Notes: a model not told the origin generated them from the sequence alone. 64,000 nucleotides of DNA from an uncultured Paracoccaceae bacterium (GCA_947502145.1 CANMYO010000002.1:310001-374000), one strand, 5' to 3'. Positions 8,050 through 16,755 are shown, counted from the stretch's first letter. Made by a program: numbers and translations.

Positions 8050-9212
8050 TGTGGCGGCACATCGCGTCTAACGCATTGACGTTCTTTATCGTTGCGCTGT
8101 TTCTGTTGGCTGGCGTTGTTAGTTGGGGTGCATCGCAATACAAGGCAAGTGGTCCCCTTTCACAGGCCATCTGCCTGCGGGTTGAGCAAGGAAGCAACAT
8201 GCGCGAGGTCAGCGAGAAGCTTGCCGATCAGGGTGCAGTTTCTTCCCCCGCATTGTTTCGGATCGGAGCGGATTATTCTGAGAAGTCTGCGCTTCTTAAG
8301 GCTGGTAGCTTTCGTGTCGAGCAGGGCGCGTCGATGGCCGAAATCGTCGATACGATCACCCGAGGTGGTCAAAACACTTGTGGAACCGAAATCATCTACA
8401 GGATCGGCGTCACACGTCAGCAGGTTCAGGTTCGCGAACTTGACCCCGTTACGGACACATTTGTCGACCTTGCGCGCTTTGATCCTGTTTCAGAAGAGGT
8501 GCCCGCAGCCTATGAACAGGCCCGTGAAGATTCCGATACCGCTTATAGTATTGTTGTCGCGGAAGGGGTGACAAGTTGGCAGGTCGTAGATGGCCTGAAC
8601 GGGATTAGCACACTGGACGGTCAGCTGGCAGACATTCCCGCCGAGGGAAGTCTGGCGCCCGGAGCTTACGAGTTTGCACCGGGTGTGAGCGCCAATGAGA
8701 TCATCAGCCGCATGAGCGCAACTCAAGAAGCGATACTGGCAGAGGCATGGGCTGCGCGCGCCGATGATTTGCCTTTGGCCTCACCTGAGGAGGCGCTGAT
8801 CCTTGCAAGCATTGTCGAAAAAGAGACCGGACTTGCCGAAGAGCGACGACAGGTGGCAAGCGTTTTTACCAATCGCTTGAACCAGGGTATGAAACTGCAG
8901 ACAGACCCGACAGTAATCTATGGGATCACCAAGGGTGAAGGTGTGCTGGGACGTGGGCTGCGGCAATCTGAGCTGCGTCGTGAAACGCCGTGGAACACCT
9001 ATGTCATTGAAGGTTTGCCGCCAACGCCGATCGCCAATCCCGGTCGCGCGAGCATTGAGGCCGCCCTTAGCCCGGACACGACCCCCTATATATTCTTTGT
9101 GGCCGACGGCACCGGTGGGCACGCTTTCGCGACGACGTTGGCGGAGCACAACGAGAATGTTGAGCGGTGGCGCGAGATCGAAGGGGAGCGCGAGAACAAC
9201 AGCGGCAACTAG
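8049..9212 (+). CDS. mltG: Endolytic murein transglycosylase MltG
   Basis: Inner-membrane enzyme that cuts nascent peptidoglycan strands and so sets glycan chain ends. The 387 residues start with a membrane segment (about 10-28), followed by a LysM-like region, then the YceG catalytic domain. The family signature with its catalytic Glu is visible at about residues 251-262 (ILASIVEKETG), followed by VASVFTNRLNQGMKLQTDPT and later the ETPWNTYVIEGLPPTPI motif. It overlaps the fabF stop codon, and fabF-mltG is a common bacterial pair linking lipid and wall synthesis. A strong terminator follows. Confidence 0.95.
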   Translation: MWRHIASNALTFFIVALFLLAGVVSWGASQYKASGPLSQAICLRVEQGSNMREVSEKLADQGAVSSPALFRIGADYSEKSALLKAGSFRVEQGASMAEIVDTITRGGQNTCGTEIIYRIGVTRQQVQVRELDPVTDTFVDLARFDPVSEEVPAAYEQAREDSDTAYSIVVAEGVTSWQVVDGLNGISTLDGQLADIPAEGSLAPGAYEFAPGVSANEIISRMSATQEAILAEAWAARADDLPLASPEEALILASIVEKETGLAEERRQVASVFTNRLNQGMKLQTDPTVIYGITKGEGVLGRGLRQSELRRETPWNTYVIEGLPPTPIANPGRASIEAALSPDTTPYIFFVADGTGGHAFATTLAEHNENVERWREIEGERENNSGN

Positions 9213-9235
9213 TTGCATTTCTTAACAGAACAACA

Positions 9236-9268
9236 GGGCGGGCGTACGGTGGTGCGGCCCGCCTTTTT
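9236..9268 (+). terminator. Rho-independent terminator after mltG
   Basis: Stem GGCGGGC / GCCCGCC with a 13-nt loop, followed by five T and, four bases later, another T-run. Confidence 0.9.
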
Positions 9269-9373
9269 GATTTTTTGACCTGTATGCATTAGATTTCTCG
9301 GGTGTGAAGGCTCGGGGAATAAGAAGCCCTCTCCACGACTGTATCGGACGGGAACCCATACAGGCGCATTTAC

Positions 9374-9736
9374 ATGACACAAAAACCGGAACCAACGTCC
9401 GGCCCATCGGGGCGGGCCGACAAGCGGGTTGCCGAGATCAAGCTGCTGTTTGCGGAAATCCGCAAGCAACTGGCTGTTCAGGTAACACGATTGGACGTCA
9501 TCATGCCGACGACGCCCAAAACACTGATCACTCGGTTAAACGAACTGCGAAGTTTGCAGATCCTTTTACTGAAAGCCGAAGAGGCATTTCATGACAAGTT
9601 CGGGGAAAACAAGGGCAAAGTCGAAGGAACGACATTCGACGAAGACAGCATTCGGGACACGATCGGGCGCAGGCTTGATCGCATCCGTGCCACAAGCGGT
9701 GCAAAACAGGTTTCTGAAAGACCTGACCGGAGTTGA
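9374..9736 (+). CDS. g1: GTA small terminase subunit (g1)
   Basis: First gene of the GTA cluster. The 120-residue protein is charged and predicted helical (KRVAEIKLLFAEIRKQLAVQVTRLD), without recognisable catalytic residues. In R. capsulatus g1 has been shown to be the small terminase, which forms an oligomer that helps the large terminase start packaging; the GTA version lacks sequence-specific recognition. The assignment here rests on position and general character. Its 3' end overlaps the annotated start of g2 by up to 146 nt. The region between the mltG terminator and this gene (9269-9373) must hold the cluster's promoter, but I see no clear consensus. Confidence 0.8.
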   Translation: MTQKPEPTSGPSGRADKRVAEIKLLFAEIRKQLAVQVTRLDVIMPTTPKTLITRLNELRSLQILLLKAEEAFHDKFGENKGKVEGTTFDEDSIRDTIGRRLDRIRATSGAKQVSERPDRS

Positions 9737-11006
9737 ATTGGCGGCATTGCCATTTCTGTTCGACTTCTGGGCCATGCCACATCAATTGCCCCCGGAAGGC
9801 GATTGGCGGACATGGGTCATCCTTGGTGGTCGCGGCGCGGGCAAGACCCGCGCCGGGGCCGAATGGGTTCGCGCAATAACGCAGGGCGCGCGCCCGGATT
9901 TGCCGGGCGAGGCGAGGCGGATCGCACTGGTCGGGGAAACCATTGAGCAGGCGCGTGAGGTCATGGTCTTTGGCGAGAGCGGGATCCTCGCCACTTCGCC
10001 AAGATACCAGCGCCCTGAGTGGATATCCGGGCGCAAGATGCTGCAGTGGGAGAACGGTGCAACAGCACAGATATATTCAGCATTTGATCCGGAGAGTTTG
10101 CGCGGTCCACAGTTTGACGCTGCCTGGACGGATGAGTTGGCGAAATGGCCCGGGCCGGAGGAGGCCTGGAATATGTTGCAGTTTGGACTGAGATTGGGGG
10201 ACAACCCGCGCGCTCTTGTCACAACGACACCCCGAAACGTGCCGCTCCTTCGCGAGTTGTTGGCGTTAGAGAATACTGCGGTGACCTCAGCGACGACCTT
10301 TGACAATGCTGCCAACTTGTCTCCGGCATTTCTTGAAGAGGTGAAGCGCCGCTATGGCGGGACGCGGTTGGGACGGCAGGAGCTCGAAGGGGTGATGTTA
10401 ACTGATGTGCAAGGCGGGCTTTGGTCAATGACCGATGTATCCGAAAATGCGGTCACAAAAGCACCAGCCTTGCAGCGTGTGATCGTAGCCGTTGATCCGC
10501 CTGTGACAGGACATGATGGGTCCGATGATTGTGGGATCATCGTTGCCGGAGTGGTCATGGAGGGCCGTCCACATGAATGGCAAGCCTACGTGCTAGAAGA
10601 CGCATCGGTATCAAGGGCCGGGCCACTTGAATGGGCACGGGCAGCGATCAACGCAATGCACCGCCACGACGCTGACAGGCTGGTCGCCGAAGTAAACCAA
10701 GGCGGCGCAATGGTTGAGACGATTGTGCGCTCTATTGACCCACTGGTGTCCTACAAGGCTGTCCACGCGTCACGGGGCAAGATTGCGCGGGCGGAACCGA
10801 TTGCAGCTTTGTATGCGCAAGGGCGCGTCACGCACCTGCGCGGCCTTGGGAAGCTGGAGGACCAGATGGGCCAGATGGCACACCAAGGATATCTTGGAAA
10901 AGGATCGCCTGATCGCGTGGATGCCCTGGTCTGGGCGCTGACAGATCTGATGATTGAGCCTGCGCGCCATTGGCAGGCACCGAAGGTGCGCGGACTACTC
11001 CGTTAA
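9591..11006 (+). CDS. g2: GTA large terminase (g2)
   Basis: ATP-driven DNA packaging motor and nuclease. The Walker A loop GGRGAGKTRAG is near residue 80. The ATPase region continues through the Walker B-like acidic segment around FDAAWTDELAKW. The C-terminal nuclease domain shows the acidic clusters VAVDPPVTGHDGSDD, VAEVNQGGA and DRVDALVWALTDL. The ATG at 9591 has AGAGG 6 nt upstream, but the first about 30 residues look unlike coding sequence and overlap g1. An in-frame GTG or TTG between 9675 and 9699 is a realistic alternative that cuts the overlap to about 40-60 nt. Confidence 0.93.
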   Translation: MTSSGKTRAKSKERHSTKTAFGTRSGAGLIASVPQAVQNRFLKDLTGVELAALPFLFDFWAMPHQLPPEGDWRTWVILGGRGAGKTRAGAEWVRAITQGARPDLPGEARRIALVGETIEQAREVMVFGESGILATSPRYQRPEWISGRKMLQWENGATAQIYSAFDPESLRGPQFDAAWTDELAKWPGPEEAWNMLQFGLRLGDNPRALVTTTPRNVPLLRELLALENTAVTSATTFDNAANLSPAFLEEVKRRYGGTRLGRQELEGVMLTDVQGGLWSMTDVSENAVTKAPALQRVIVAVDPPVTGHDGSDDCGIIVAGVVMEGRPHEWQAYVLEDASVSRAGPLEWARAAINAMHRHDADRLVAEVNQGGAMVETIVRSIDPLVSYKAVHASRGKIARAEPIAALYAQGRVTHLRGLGKLEDQMGQMAHQGYLGKGSPDRVDALVWALTDLMIEPARHWQAPKVRGLLR

Positions 11007-11117
11007 CGTGCATAAATCTGCACCGCACGGTGCTCTTTCATTCTTTCAACACTTCGGCGGCATTCTGTTCACAAGCAAAGATGCATGGGCAGGAACCACC
11101 CCATCAAGGAGACCTGA

Positions 11118-12305
11118 ATGTTCGAATTTCTTGGCAAAGGTGCTGCGGTTAAGGCCGGAAACGAAACCGAGGTGAAGGCTTCGGCTGCGGGTCCAGTGGT
11201 GGCATGGGCGCAGCAAGGGCGTGCCGCCTGGGGGCCACGTGACATTGTGACCCTGACGCGATCCGGTTTTGTCAACAACCCCATCGGTTTTCGGGCCGTA
11301 AAGTTGATCGCCGAAGCGGCCTCAGCCTTGCCACTCATCGTGCAAGATGCAGATCGCCGGTATGACACCCATCCGGTTCGTGACTTGCTGTCCCGGCCCA
11401 ATGCGGGTCAGGGCCGGGCCGAGATGCTTGAAGCGCTGTTCGGGCAACTGCTGCTGACCGGAAATGGGTATCTTGAAGCCGTTGGTGACGGCACTTTGCC
11501 CTACGAGCTGCATGTCTTGCGTTCGGACCGGATGCGTTTGATCCCCGGTGTTGATGGTTGGCCCATCGGTTACGAGTACACGGTTGGTGGTCGCAAGCAT
11601 CGGTTTGATGTCAATGAGGATCACAGCCCTGTCTGCCATGTCAAAAGCTTTCACCCCCATGATGATCACTATGGTTTCTCCGCTTTGCAGGCGGCGGCAG
11701 GCGCGATTGATGTGCACAATGCAGCGTCGCGGTGGTCAAAGGCGCTGCTTGACAATGCGGCGCGCCCGTCGGGCGCCATTGTATACAAGGGCGCGGAGGG
11801 GCAGGCGCAGCTGAGCACCGATCAATACGAACGCCTGCTGAGCGAAATGGAAAGTCACCATCAAGGCGCCCGCAATGCCGGCCGACCGATGCTGCTGGAA
11901 GGCGGGTTGGATTGGAAGCCGATGGGGTTCTCACCATCTGATATGGAATTTCAAAAGACCAAGGAGGCTGCCGCACGGGAGATTTCGGTCGCGTTTGGTG
12001 TGCCGCCGATGTTGCTTGGGATTCCTGGCGATGCGACCTACGCCAATTACCAGGAAGCCAACCGGGCCTTTTATCGTCTGACGGTGCTGCCGCTGGCCAC
12101 GCGCGTCACAAGTGCAATTGCAGATTGGTTGTCCGACTTTACGGGAGAGCGGGTCAATCTGCATCCTGATCTTGATCAGATCCCCGCACTTGCGGTTGAG
12201 CGGGATGCACAGTGGCGCCGCATTTCTGATGCCACATTCCTGACCGATGCCGAAAAACGCAAGTTGCTGGGGCTGCCTGCATTGGAGGTCGGCGATGAAG
12301 GATAA
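11118..12305 (+). CDS. g3: GTA portal protein (g3)
   Basis: HK97-family portal, the dodecameric ring at the head vertex through which DNA enters. The 395 residues show family features: an N-terminal region with LTRSGFVNNPIGFRAVKLIAEAASALP, the central PNAGQGRAEMLEALFGQLLLTGNGYLE segment, and the FGVPPMLLGIPGDATYANYQEA stretch that is typical of this portal family. AAGGAGACCTGA precedes the ATG. There is a 111-nt gap after g2 with no convincing gene. Its stop overlaps the start of g3.5. Confidence 0.95.
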   Translation: MFEFLGKGAAVKAGNETEVKASAAGPVVAWAQQGRAAWGPRDIVTLTRSGFVNNPIGFRAVKLIAEAASALPLIVQDADRRYDTHPVRDLLSRPNAGQGRAEMLEALFGQLLLTGNGYLEAVGDGTLPYELHVLRSDRMRLIPGVDGWPIGYEYTVGGRKHRFDVNEDHSPVCHVKSFHPHDDHYGFSALQAAAGAIDVHNAASRWSKALLDNAARPSGAIVYKGAEGQAQLSTDQYERLLSEMESHHQGARNAGRPMLLEGGLDWKPMGFSPSDMEFQKTKEAAAREISVAFGVPPMLLGIPGDATYANYQEANRAFYRLTVLPLATRVTSAIADWLSDFTGERVNLHPDLDQIPALAVERDAQWRRISDATFLTDAEKRKLLGLPALEVGDEG

Positions 12306-12507
12306 CAATGTCGTCGATTTGTCCACCAAGGCGCCGCATACCCACCAACCGCCCGTGACTGACTTTTGGTTTGCACAGGTCGAAGTGAGACTGGGCCGGA
12401 TCGAACGTATCATCAAACGCTTGGAGTGGCAGATATGGATGCTTGTCTGCGGTGCTGGCGCACTATTGTTTCTTGAACTTATTCAACGCCTTGCTCCGCA
12501 GAGCTAA
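12295..12507 (+). CDS. g3.5: GTA g3.5, small membrane-associated protein
   Basis: A 70-residue protein in the place of RcGTA g3.5. The N-terminal half is polar and ends in a basic helix (RLGRIERIIKRLEWQ); the C-terminal half is a single membrane segment (IWMLVCGAGALLFLELI). It starts at ATG 12295, overlapping the last 11 nt of the portal gene, so it is probably coupled to portal translation. Its function in GTA particles is not known. Confidence 0.8.
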   Translation: MKDNNVVDLSTKAPHTHQPPVTDFWFAQVEVRLGRIERIIKRLEWQIWMLVCGAGALLFLELIQRLAPQS

Positions 12508-12524
12508 CCTACAAAGGACTAGAC

Positions 12525-13067
12525 ATGACACTTGAACACAAGTTCTGCCAAATTGACGCGGCCCTGACTGTCGTCGATGGAAGTGAAATATCTGGCTATG
12601 CATCGTTATTTGGGACAGCAGATCAGGGCGGTGACGTTGTCAATCGTGGTGCGTATACGAAAGCCCTTAAACATCTGTCCGCTGCGGGTCGAACAATCAA
12701 GATGCTTTGGCAGCACGATCCAACGCAACCAATTGGTGTTTGGGACGAGGTTCGCGAGGATTCCAAGGGCCTTTGGGTCAAGGGGCGCATTCTAACAGAT
12801 GTCGCCAAGGGCCAGGAAGCGGCTGCACTCATTGGTGCCGGGGCGATTGATGGATTGTCGATTGGTTACCGTACCGTTCGCGCGACCAAAGGTGACAGGG
12901 GCGGTCGGATCTTGTCAGAACTTGAGCTTTGGGAAGTGTCGCTGGTGACATTCCCGATGCTTCCCGATGCGCGGGTGGCGGCCAAGGCCGGGGACCCGGC
13001 CGATGCCACGCTGCGCGAACTGGCGGCTGTTTTTCAGTCCGCCCGATCAACGCTGTCAGGCATCTAG
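12525..13067 (+). CDS. g4: GTA prohead protease (g4)
   Basis: HK97-type U35 serine protease that matures the capsid. The 180 residues contain the catalytic His64 (MLWQHDPTQPIG) and Ser112 (DGLSIGYRT), and the downstream LWEVSLVTFPM motif that is conserved in this family. AAAGGACT precedes the ATG. It sits directly before the major capsid gene, with a 30-nt gap, as in HK97-like phages and RcGTA. In RcGTA it removes the N-terminal part of the capsid protein. Confidence 0.95.
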   Translation: MTLEHKFCQIDAALTVVDGSEISGYASLFGTADQGGDVVNRGAYTKALKHLSAAGRTIKMLWQHDPTQPIGVWDEVREDSKGLWVKGRILTDVAKGQEAAALIGAGAIDGLSIGYRTVRATKGDRGGRILSELELWEVSLVTFPMLPDARVAAKAGDPADATLRELAAVFQSARSTLSGI

Positions 13068-13097
13068 CCCGCAGCGCCACCCGAAAGAGGAAATCAG

Positions 13098-14279
13098 ATG
13101 ACAACGACCGAGACCAAGTCTCGGACCGGGGAGAATGTGTCTCCGGCCGAGGAACTGCGGACCGCGATCAGCGGATTCGTGGGTGAATTCAAGACCTTCT
13201 CAACCGGCATTCACGCCACTTTGCAAAAACAGGAAGACCGCATGAATAAGCTTGACCGCAAGACAAAGATGGCGGGCCGTCCCGCATTGGGTACGGCTGC
13301 CGCCGAAGACGCGCCACACCAGAAGGCTTTTGCCGCCTATCTGCGTTCTGGCGACGATGAGGGCCTTCGCGGGCTTGAGCTGGAAGGCAAGGCGATGAGT
13401 ACGGCGGTCGCAGCTGACGGTGGATTCCTTGTAGATCCGCAAACATCCGAGACGATCAAAAGCACTCTGAGCTCCACCGCATCAATTCGCGCAATTGCCA
13501 ATGTCGTCAACGTCGATGCGACCTCGTTTGATGTTCTGATTGATCACACGGAAATGGGTGCCGGCTGGGCGACCGAAGCCGGTCCACTTGCTGAGACGGA
13601 CAGCCCGCAAATTGACCGGATTACGATCCCGCTACATGAGCTGTCGGCGCTGCCAAAGGCGTCTCAGCGGCTGCTTGATGACAGTGCATTTGACATCGAA
13701 ACTTGGCTGGCCGGTCGGATTGCGGACAAGTTTGCGCGATCTGAAGCTGCGGCATTTGTAGATGGTGATGGCATCGACAAGCCAACCGGTATCATGACCT
13801 ATCCCATCGTTGACAACGATGTCTGGACCTGGGGCAACGTGGGCTATGTTCCGACCGGTGAAGATGCTGGGATCGGATCGGCAGACACCGTGATCGATCT
13901 GGTTTACGCATTGGGCGCTGAATATCGCGCAGGTGCAACATTTGTGATGAACAGCCGGACTGCAGGTCTGGTCCGCAAGCTGAAAGATGCGGATGGACGT
14001 TTCTTGTGGTCTGATGGGCTTGCTGCAGGTGAACCGGCCCGATTGCTTGGCTATCCAGTCCTGATTGCTGAGGACATGCCTGACGCCGCCTCGGACACCA
14101 CCCCCATTGCATTTGGTGATTTTGCAGCAGGATACACGATTGCAGAGCGCCCTGATTTGCGGGTGCTGCGTGACCCATTCTCTGCCAAGCCGCATGTCCT
14201 TTTCTACGCGACAAAGCGTGTTGGCGGCGCGATCAGCGACTTTGGTGCCATCAAGCTGCTCAAGTTCGGCCTGAGCTAA
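13098..14279 (+). CDS. g5: GTA major capsid protein (g5)
   Basis: HK97-fold major capsid protein, 393 residues. The N-terminal ~100 residues are a charged, coiled-coil scaffold-like segment (LQKQEDRMNKLDRKTKM), expected to be removed by the g4 protease. The mature region begins around AMSTAVAADGGFLVDPQTSETI. Typical elements follow: the ATSFDVLIDHTEMGAGWATEAG E-loop region, PKASQRLLDDSAFDIETWL, and the C-terminal FYATKRVGGAISDFGAIKLLKF. AAAGAGGAAATC precedes the ATG. A strong hairpin (14290-14320) lies right after the stop, ahead of the longest gap inside the cluster. Confidence 0.97.
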   Translation: MTTTETKSRTGENVSPAEELRTAISGFVGEFKTFSTGIHATLQKQEDRMNKLDRKTKMAGRPALGTAAAEDAPHQKAFAAYLRSGDDEGLRGLELEGKAMSTAVAADGGFLVDPQTSETIKSTLSSTASIRAIANVVNVDATSFDVLIDHTEMGAGWATEAGPLAETDSPQIDRITIPLHELSALPKASQRLLDDSAFDIETWLAGRIADKFARSEAAAFVDGDGIDKPTGIMTYPIVDNDVWTWGNVGYVPTGEDAGIGSADTVIDLVYALGAEYRAGATFVMNSRTAGLVRKLKDADGRFLWSDGLAAGEPARLLGYPVLIAEDMPDAASDTTPIAFGDFAAGYTIAERPDLRVLRDPFSAKPHVLFYATKRVGGAISDFGAIKLLKFGLS

Positions 14280-14289
14280 GCCAAGAGAT

Positions 14290-14320
14290 GGGACGGCGCG
14301 CGCCACGGCGCGTCCGTTCC
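14290..14320 (+). other. GC-rich hairpin after the capsid gene
   Basis: GGGACGG (14290-14296) pairs with CCGTTCC (14314-14320) with one G-U, extended by CGCGC / GCGCG inside. No T-run follows, so it is more likely an mRNA-stabilising or attenuating structure that keeps capsid mRNA in excess. It lies in the 167-nt gap before g6. Confidence 0.4.
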
Positions 14321-14446
14321 GGCCCGGGCACGGGGTTGGTCCCGTATTGTCCCACCGCTCAGATCCGTCCGAGCAATGCGGGGCAGGGCCAAGTGCCCGG
14401 GTTTCACGACTGACGACCGACGCCAGACCGAATGCGGAGAGCTTTC

Positions 14447-15046
14447 ATGATGTTATCAGAGTTGACCACTGTGCCGCCGGCTGCGCTGCCGATTCAGGGT
14501 TTCAAAAATCACCTGCGACTTGGGTCTGGTTTCACAGACGATGGGCTGCAAGACGACATTTTGGATGGGTTTCTGCGCGCTGCAATCGCGGCAATTGAGG
14601 CGCGGACCGGAAAGGTCCTTATCGAGCGAGAGTTTGGTTGGACGTTAACTGAGTGGCGCGACGAAAATCGTCAACCGCTACCGCTGGCACCCGTGAGCTC
14701 AATTGTCCGAATGACGCTCAAAACCCGCGCGGGCGATGAAATTCTCATTCCCAGCCACCGATATGAGCTTCAACCGGATGATCAACGTCCATCGCTGGCA
14801 GCGACGGGATCTTGCCTGCCTTCAATACCAGGTGGTGGCAGTCTGACTATTGAGATGGTCGCAGGATATGGCCCTGACTGGTCTGATTTGCCTGCAGATC
14901 TGCGTCAGGCGGTGATGATGCTTGCGGCGCATTTTTATGAATATCGTCATGAATCTGCCTTGCACGGCGGCACAATGCCCTTTGGTGTCTCTGCGCTGAT
15001 CGAAAGATACAGAACCGTGCGGTTGTTCATGGGGGGCGGCTTATGA
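14447..15046 (+). CDS. g6: GTA head-tail connector/adaptor (g6)
   Basis: A 199-residue head-tail adaptor of the phage gp6-like type, which attaches below the portal. The N-terminal helical region (FKNHLRLGSGFTDDGLQDDILDGFLRAAIAAIEARTGK) is characteristic of this family. A beta-rich middle follows, with LAPVSSIVRMTL and HRYELQPDDQRPSL, and a C-terminal helix (DLRQAVMMLAAHFYEYRHESA). I chose the ATG at 14447 because GCGGAGAG lies 7 nt upstream; ATG 14450 and 14432 are alternatives. Its stop overlaps the g7 start by 4 nt (ATGA). Confidence 0.9.
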   Translation: MMLSELTTVPPAALPIQGFKNHLRLGSGFTDDGLQDDILDGFLRAAIAAIEARTGKVLIEREFGWTLTEWRDENRQPLPLAPVSSIVRMTLKTRAGDEILIPSHRYELQPDDQRPSLAATGSCLPSIPGGGSLTIEMVAGYGPDWSDLPADLRQAVMMLAAHFYEYRHESALHGGTMPFGVSALIERYRTVRLFMGGGL

Positions 15047-15381
15047 GATCCCCGATCCTGAATCGGCAGCTGACATTGGAGGACGCTTACCGTGTGCCTG
15101 ACAATGCCGGGGGATACACAACCCAATGGCAGGCTCTTGGTCAGCACTGGGCACTGATCCGGCCAGGTGTGGGTCGCGAGCGGGCCGTCAATGCGCTGAC
15201 CCTGTCGCGGGTCATTCTGCGGATTATCATTCGCGCCGCTCCGATTGAATCGCCGATGCGCCCACACGCCGGTCAGCGGTTCCGGGAAGGGAGCCGAATT
15301 TATGCAATTACCGCTGTCACAGAGCGTGACCGAACAGGTCGCTACCTCGTGTGCCATGCAGAAGAGGAGGTTGCGACATGA
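15043..15381 (+). CDS. g7: GTA head closure protein (g7)
   Basis: A 112-residue protein of the phage head-closure (SPP1 gp16-like) type. The pattern LNRQLTLEDAYRVPDNAGGYTTQWQALGQHWALI, then VILRIIIRAAPIESPMRPHAGQRF, then FREGSRIYAITAVTERDRTGRYLVCHAEEE is typical. It seals the head and joins it to the tail. It overlaps g6 and g8 by 4 nt each, so all three are probably translated together. Confidence 0.9.
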   Translation: MRSPILNRQLTLEDAYRVPDNAGGYTTQWQALGQHWALIRPGVGRERAVNALTLSRVILRIIIRAAPIESPMRPHAGQRFREGSRIYAITAVTERDRTGRYLVCHAEEEVAT

Positions 15382-15788
15382 GCTATGCAATGTCAGCAGC
15401 CTTACAGGAGGCGGTTTTCCAGGCGATGGCAAATGATGCGACTTTGGCCGGTCTGGTGGGAACCAACATATTTGATGCCATCCCCACCTCCGTCGTCCCC
15501 ACAATCTACGTGGCACTGGGGCCCGAGAAGGTACGCGACGCCTCGGACAAGTCCGGCGGTGGGGCATGGCACGAGTTTGTTGTCTCGATTGTCAGTGAGA
15601 GCGCAGGATTTTCGGCCGCAAAGGCAGCAGCAGGTGCCATTTCTGATGTTCTAGTAGACGCGGATCTCACGCTTTCACGCGGCCGGTTGGTGACGTTGCG
15701 GTTTCGTCGCGCCGTTGCGGCGCGGGTTGGCACAGCTGACACACGACGCATTGACATGACGTTTCGCGCCCTTGTTGCGGACGTCTAA
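15378..15788 (+). CDS. g8: GTA tail terminator, DUF3168 (g8)
   Basis: A 136-residue DUF3168 protein, the family of tail-terminator proteins. The N-terminal part (ALQEAVFQAMANDATLAGLVGTNIFDAIP) and the PTIYVALGPEKVRDASDKSG segment are diagnostic, and the C-terminus (TRRIDMTFRALVADV) ends in the usual strand. I chose the ATG at 15378, which overlaps the g7 stop and has GAGGAGG just upstream; an in-frame ATG at 15351 would extend into g7. Confidence 0.9.
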   Translation: MSYAMSAALQEAVFQAMANDATLAGLVGTNIFDAIPTSVVPTIYVALGPEKVRDASDKSGGGAWHEFVVSIVSESAGFSAAKAAAGAISDVLVDADLTLSRGRLVTLRFRRAVAARVGTADTRRIDMTFRALVADV

Positions 15789-15818
15789 GAAACACCATTC
15801 ATTTAAAGGAGTGACAGC

Positions 15819-16235
15819 ATGGCTGCGCAAAACGGTAAGGACCTATTGGTCAAAATTGACATGACTGGTGACGGTCTGTTTGAAGCGGCGGCAGGTCTGC
15901 GTGCCACACGCATCAGCTTTAATGCGGAGAGCGTTGATGTAACCAGTCTTGAAAGCGCAGGGGGCTGGCGTGAGTTGCTTGCCGGTGCCGGGGTCAAGAC
16001 CGCGGCCATTTCCGGCTCTGGAATATTCAAGGACGCAACGACTGACGAACGGGTGCGCCAGGTCTTTTTTGACGGCGAGACACCTGATTTTCAGGTCGTA
16101 GTCCCGGATTTTGGAACAATCGAGGGGCCATTCCAGATTTCGTCCTTGGAATACGCCGGGACCCATGACGGTGAGGCGACGTTTGAGTTGTCGTTGGCAT
16201 CGGCTGGCGAAATGACATTTGTGGCGAACGTCTGA
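15819..16235 (+). CDS. g9: GTA major tail protein (g9)
   Basis: Tail-tube subunit of 138 residues, beginning AAQNGKDLLVKIDMTGDG. The pattern RATRISFNAESVDVTSLESAGGWRELLAGAG with the later SLEYAGTHDGEATFELSLASAGEMTF is that of the TP901-1-like major tail protein family. The ATG follows AAAGGAGTGACAGC. Its stop codon overlaps the g10 start by one nucleotide (TGATG). In RcGTA this protein forms the short tail tube that the tape-measure protein sizes. Confidence 0.93.
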   Translation: MAAQNGKDLLVKIDMTGDGLFEAAAGLRATRISFNAESVDVTSLESAGGWRELLAGAGVKTAAISGSGIFKDATTDERVRQVFFDGETPDFQVVVPDFGTIEGPFQISSLEYAGTHDGEATFELSLASAGEMTFVANV

Positions 16236-16549
16236 TGGTGAACCCGCTCGCAGGCGAAGTTGAGATCACGATTGATGGTGTTCCGTACATTGCCAAACTG
16301 ACCCTTGGCGCATTGGCAGAGCTTGAGAGCGCTTTGGGCGATGCCACATTGGTTGATCTGGTGCGCCGTTTTGAGGGTGGTTCATATGCAAGCCGGGATG
16401 TCATGGCGCTTATCGTGGCGGGACTGCGCGGCGGTGGGTGGTCGGGCACTGCCGAGGACTTGGTTTCTGCCGACATTGCAGGCGGCCCTGTCGCGGCGGC
16501 CCGCCTTGCCGCGGTACTTTTGGCGCGCGCGTTCGCGCCGCCGGCGTGA
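16235..16549 (+). CDS. g10: GTA tail assembly protein (g10)
   Basis: A 104-residue protein of the GTA gp10 family. It begins GEVEITIDGVPYIAKLTLGALAELESALG, a pattern shared by tail assembly chaperone-like proteins. The C-terminal half is Ala/Arg-rich and helical. It lies between the major tail and the tape-measure genes, the normal place of tail assembly chaperones. Its end overlaps g10.1 by 4 nt if the latter starts at GTG 16546. Confidence 0.88.
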   Translation: MVNPLAGEVEITIDGVPYIAKLTLGALAELESALGDATLVDLVRRFEGGSYASRDVMALIVAGLRGGGWSGTAEDLVSADIAGGPVAAARLAAVLLARAFAPPA

Positions 16550-16755
16550 ACGCAATGGATTGGCCCGCATTAATGAGGTCCGGATTGCATGGGCTGCGAC
16601 TGCACCCCAGTCATTTCTGGACCCTGACCCCAGCTGAGTTGGCGTTGATGCTTGGTATTGGCCCTGACACGCGTCCAATGGGCAGGTCGCGACTTGAATA
16701 TCTGATCTGCGCCTATCCTGATCAACCGACGAAGAAGGACAATATGCATGGATGA
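16546..16755 (+). CDS. g10.1: GTA tail assembly chaperone (g10.1)
   Basis: A 69-residue protein matching the small phage tail-assembly chaperone family found in GTA clusters. The signature is MDWPALMRSGLHGLRLHPS followed by FWTLTPAELALMLG. Two starts are possible: GTG 16546, which overlaps the g10 stop as GTGA, or ATG 16555. I see no good ribosome-binding site for either, which favours coupling and hence 16546. Its 3' end overlaps the tape-measure gene by 8 nt. Confidence 0.82.
   Translation: MNAMDWPALMRSGLHGLRLHPSHFWTLTPAELALMLGIGPDTRPMGRSRLEYLICAYPDQPTKKDNMHG

Noticed and set aside
11007-11117. Possible small gene between GTA g2 and g3
   Set aside because: Short frames exist but have no ribosome-binding site, no match to known GTA genes and overlap the g3 start.
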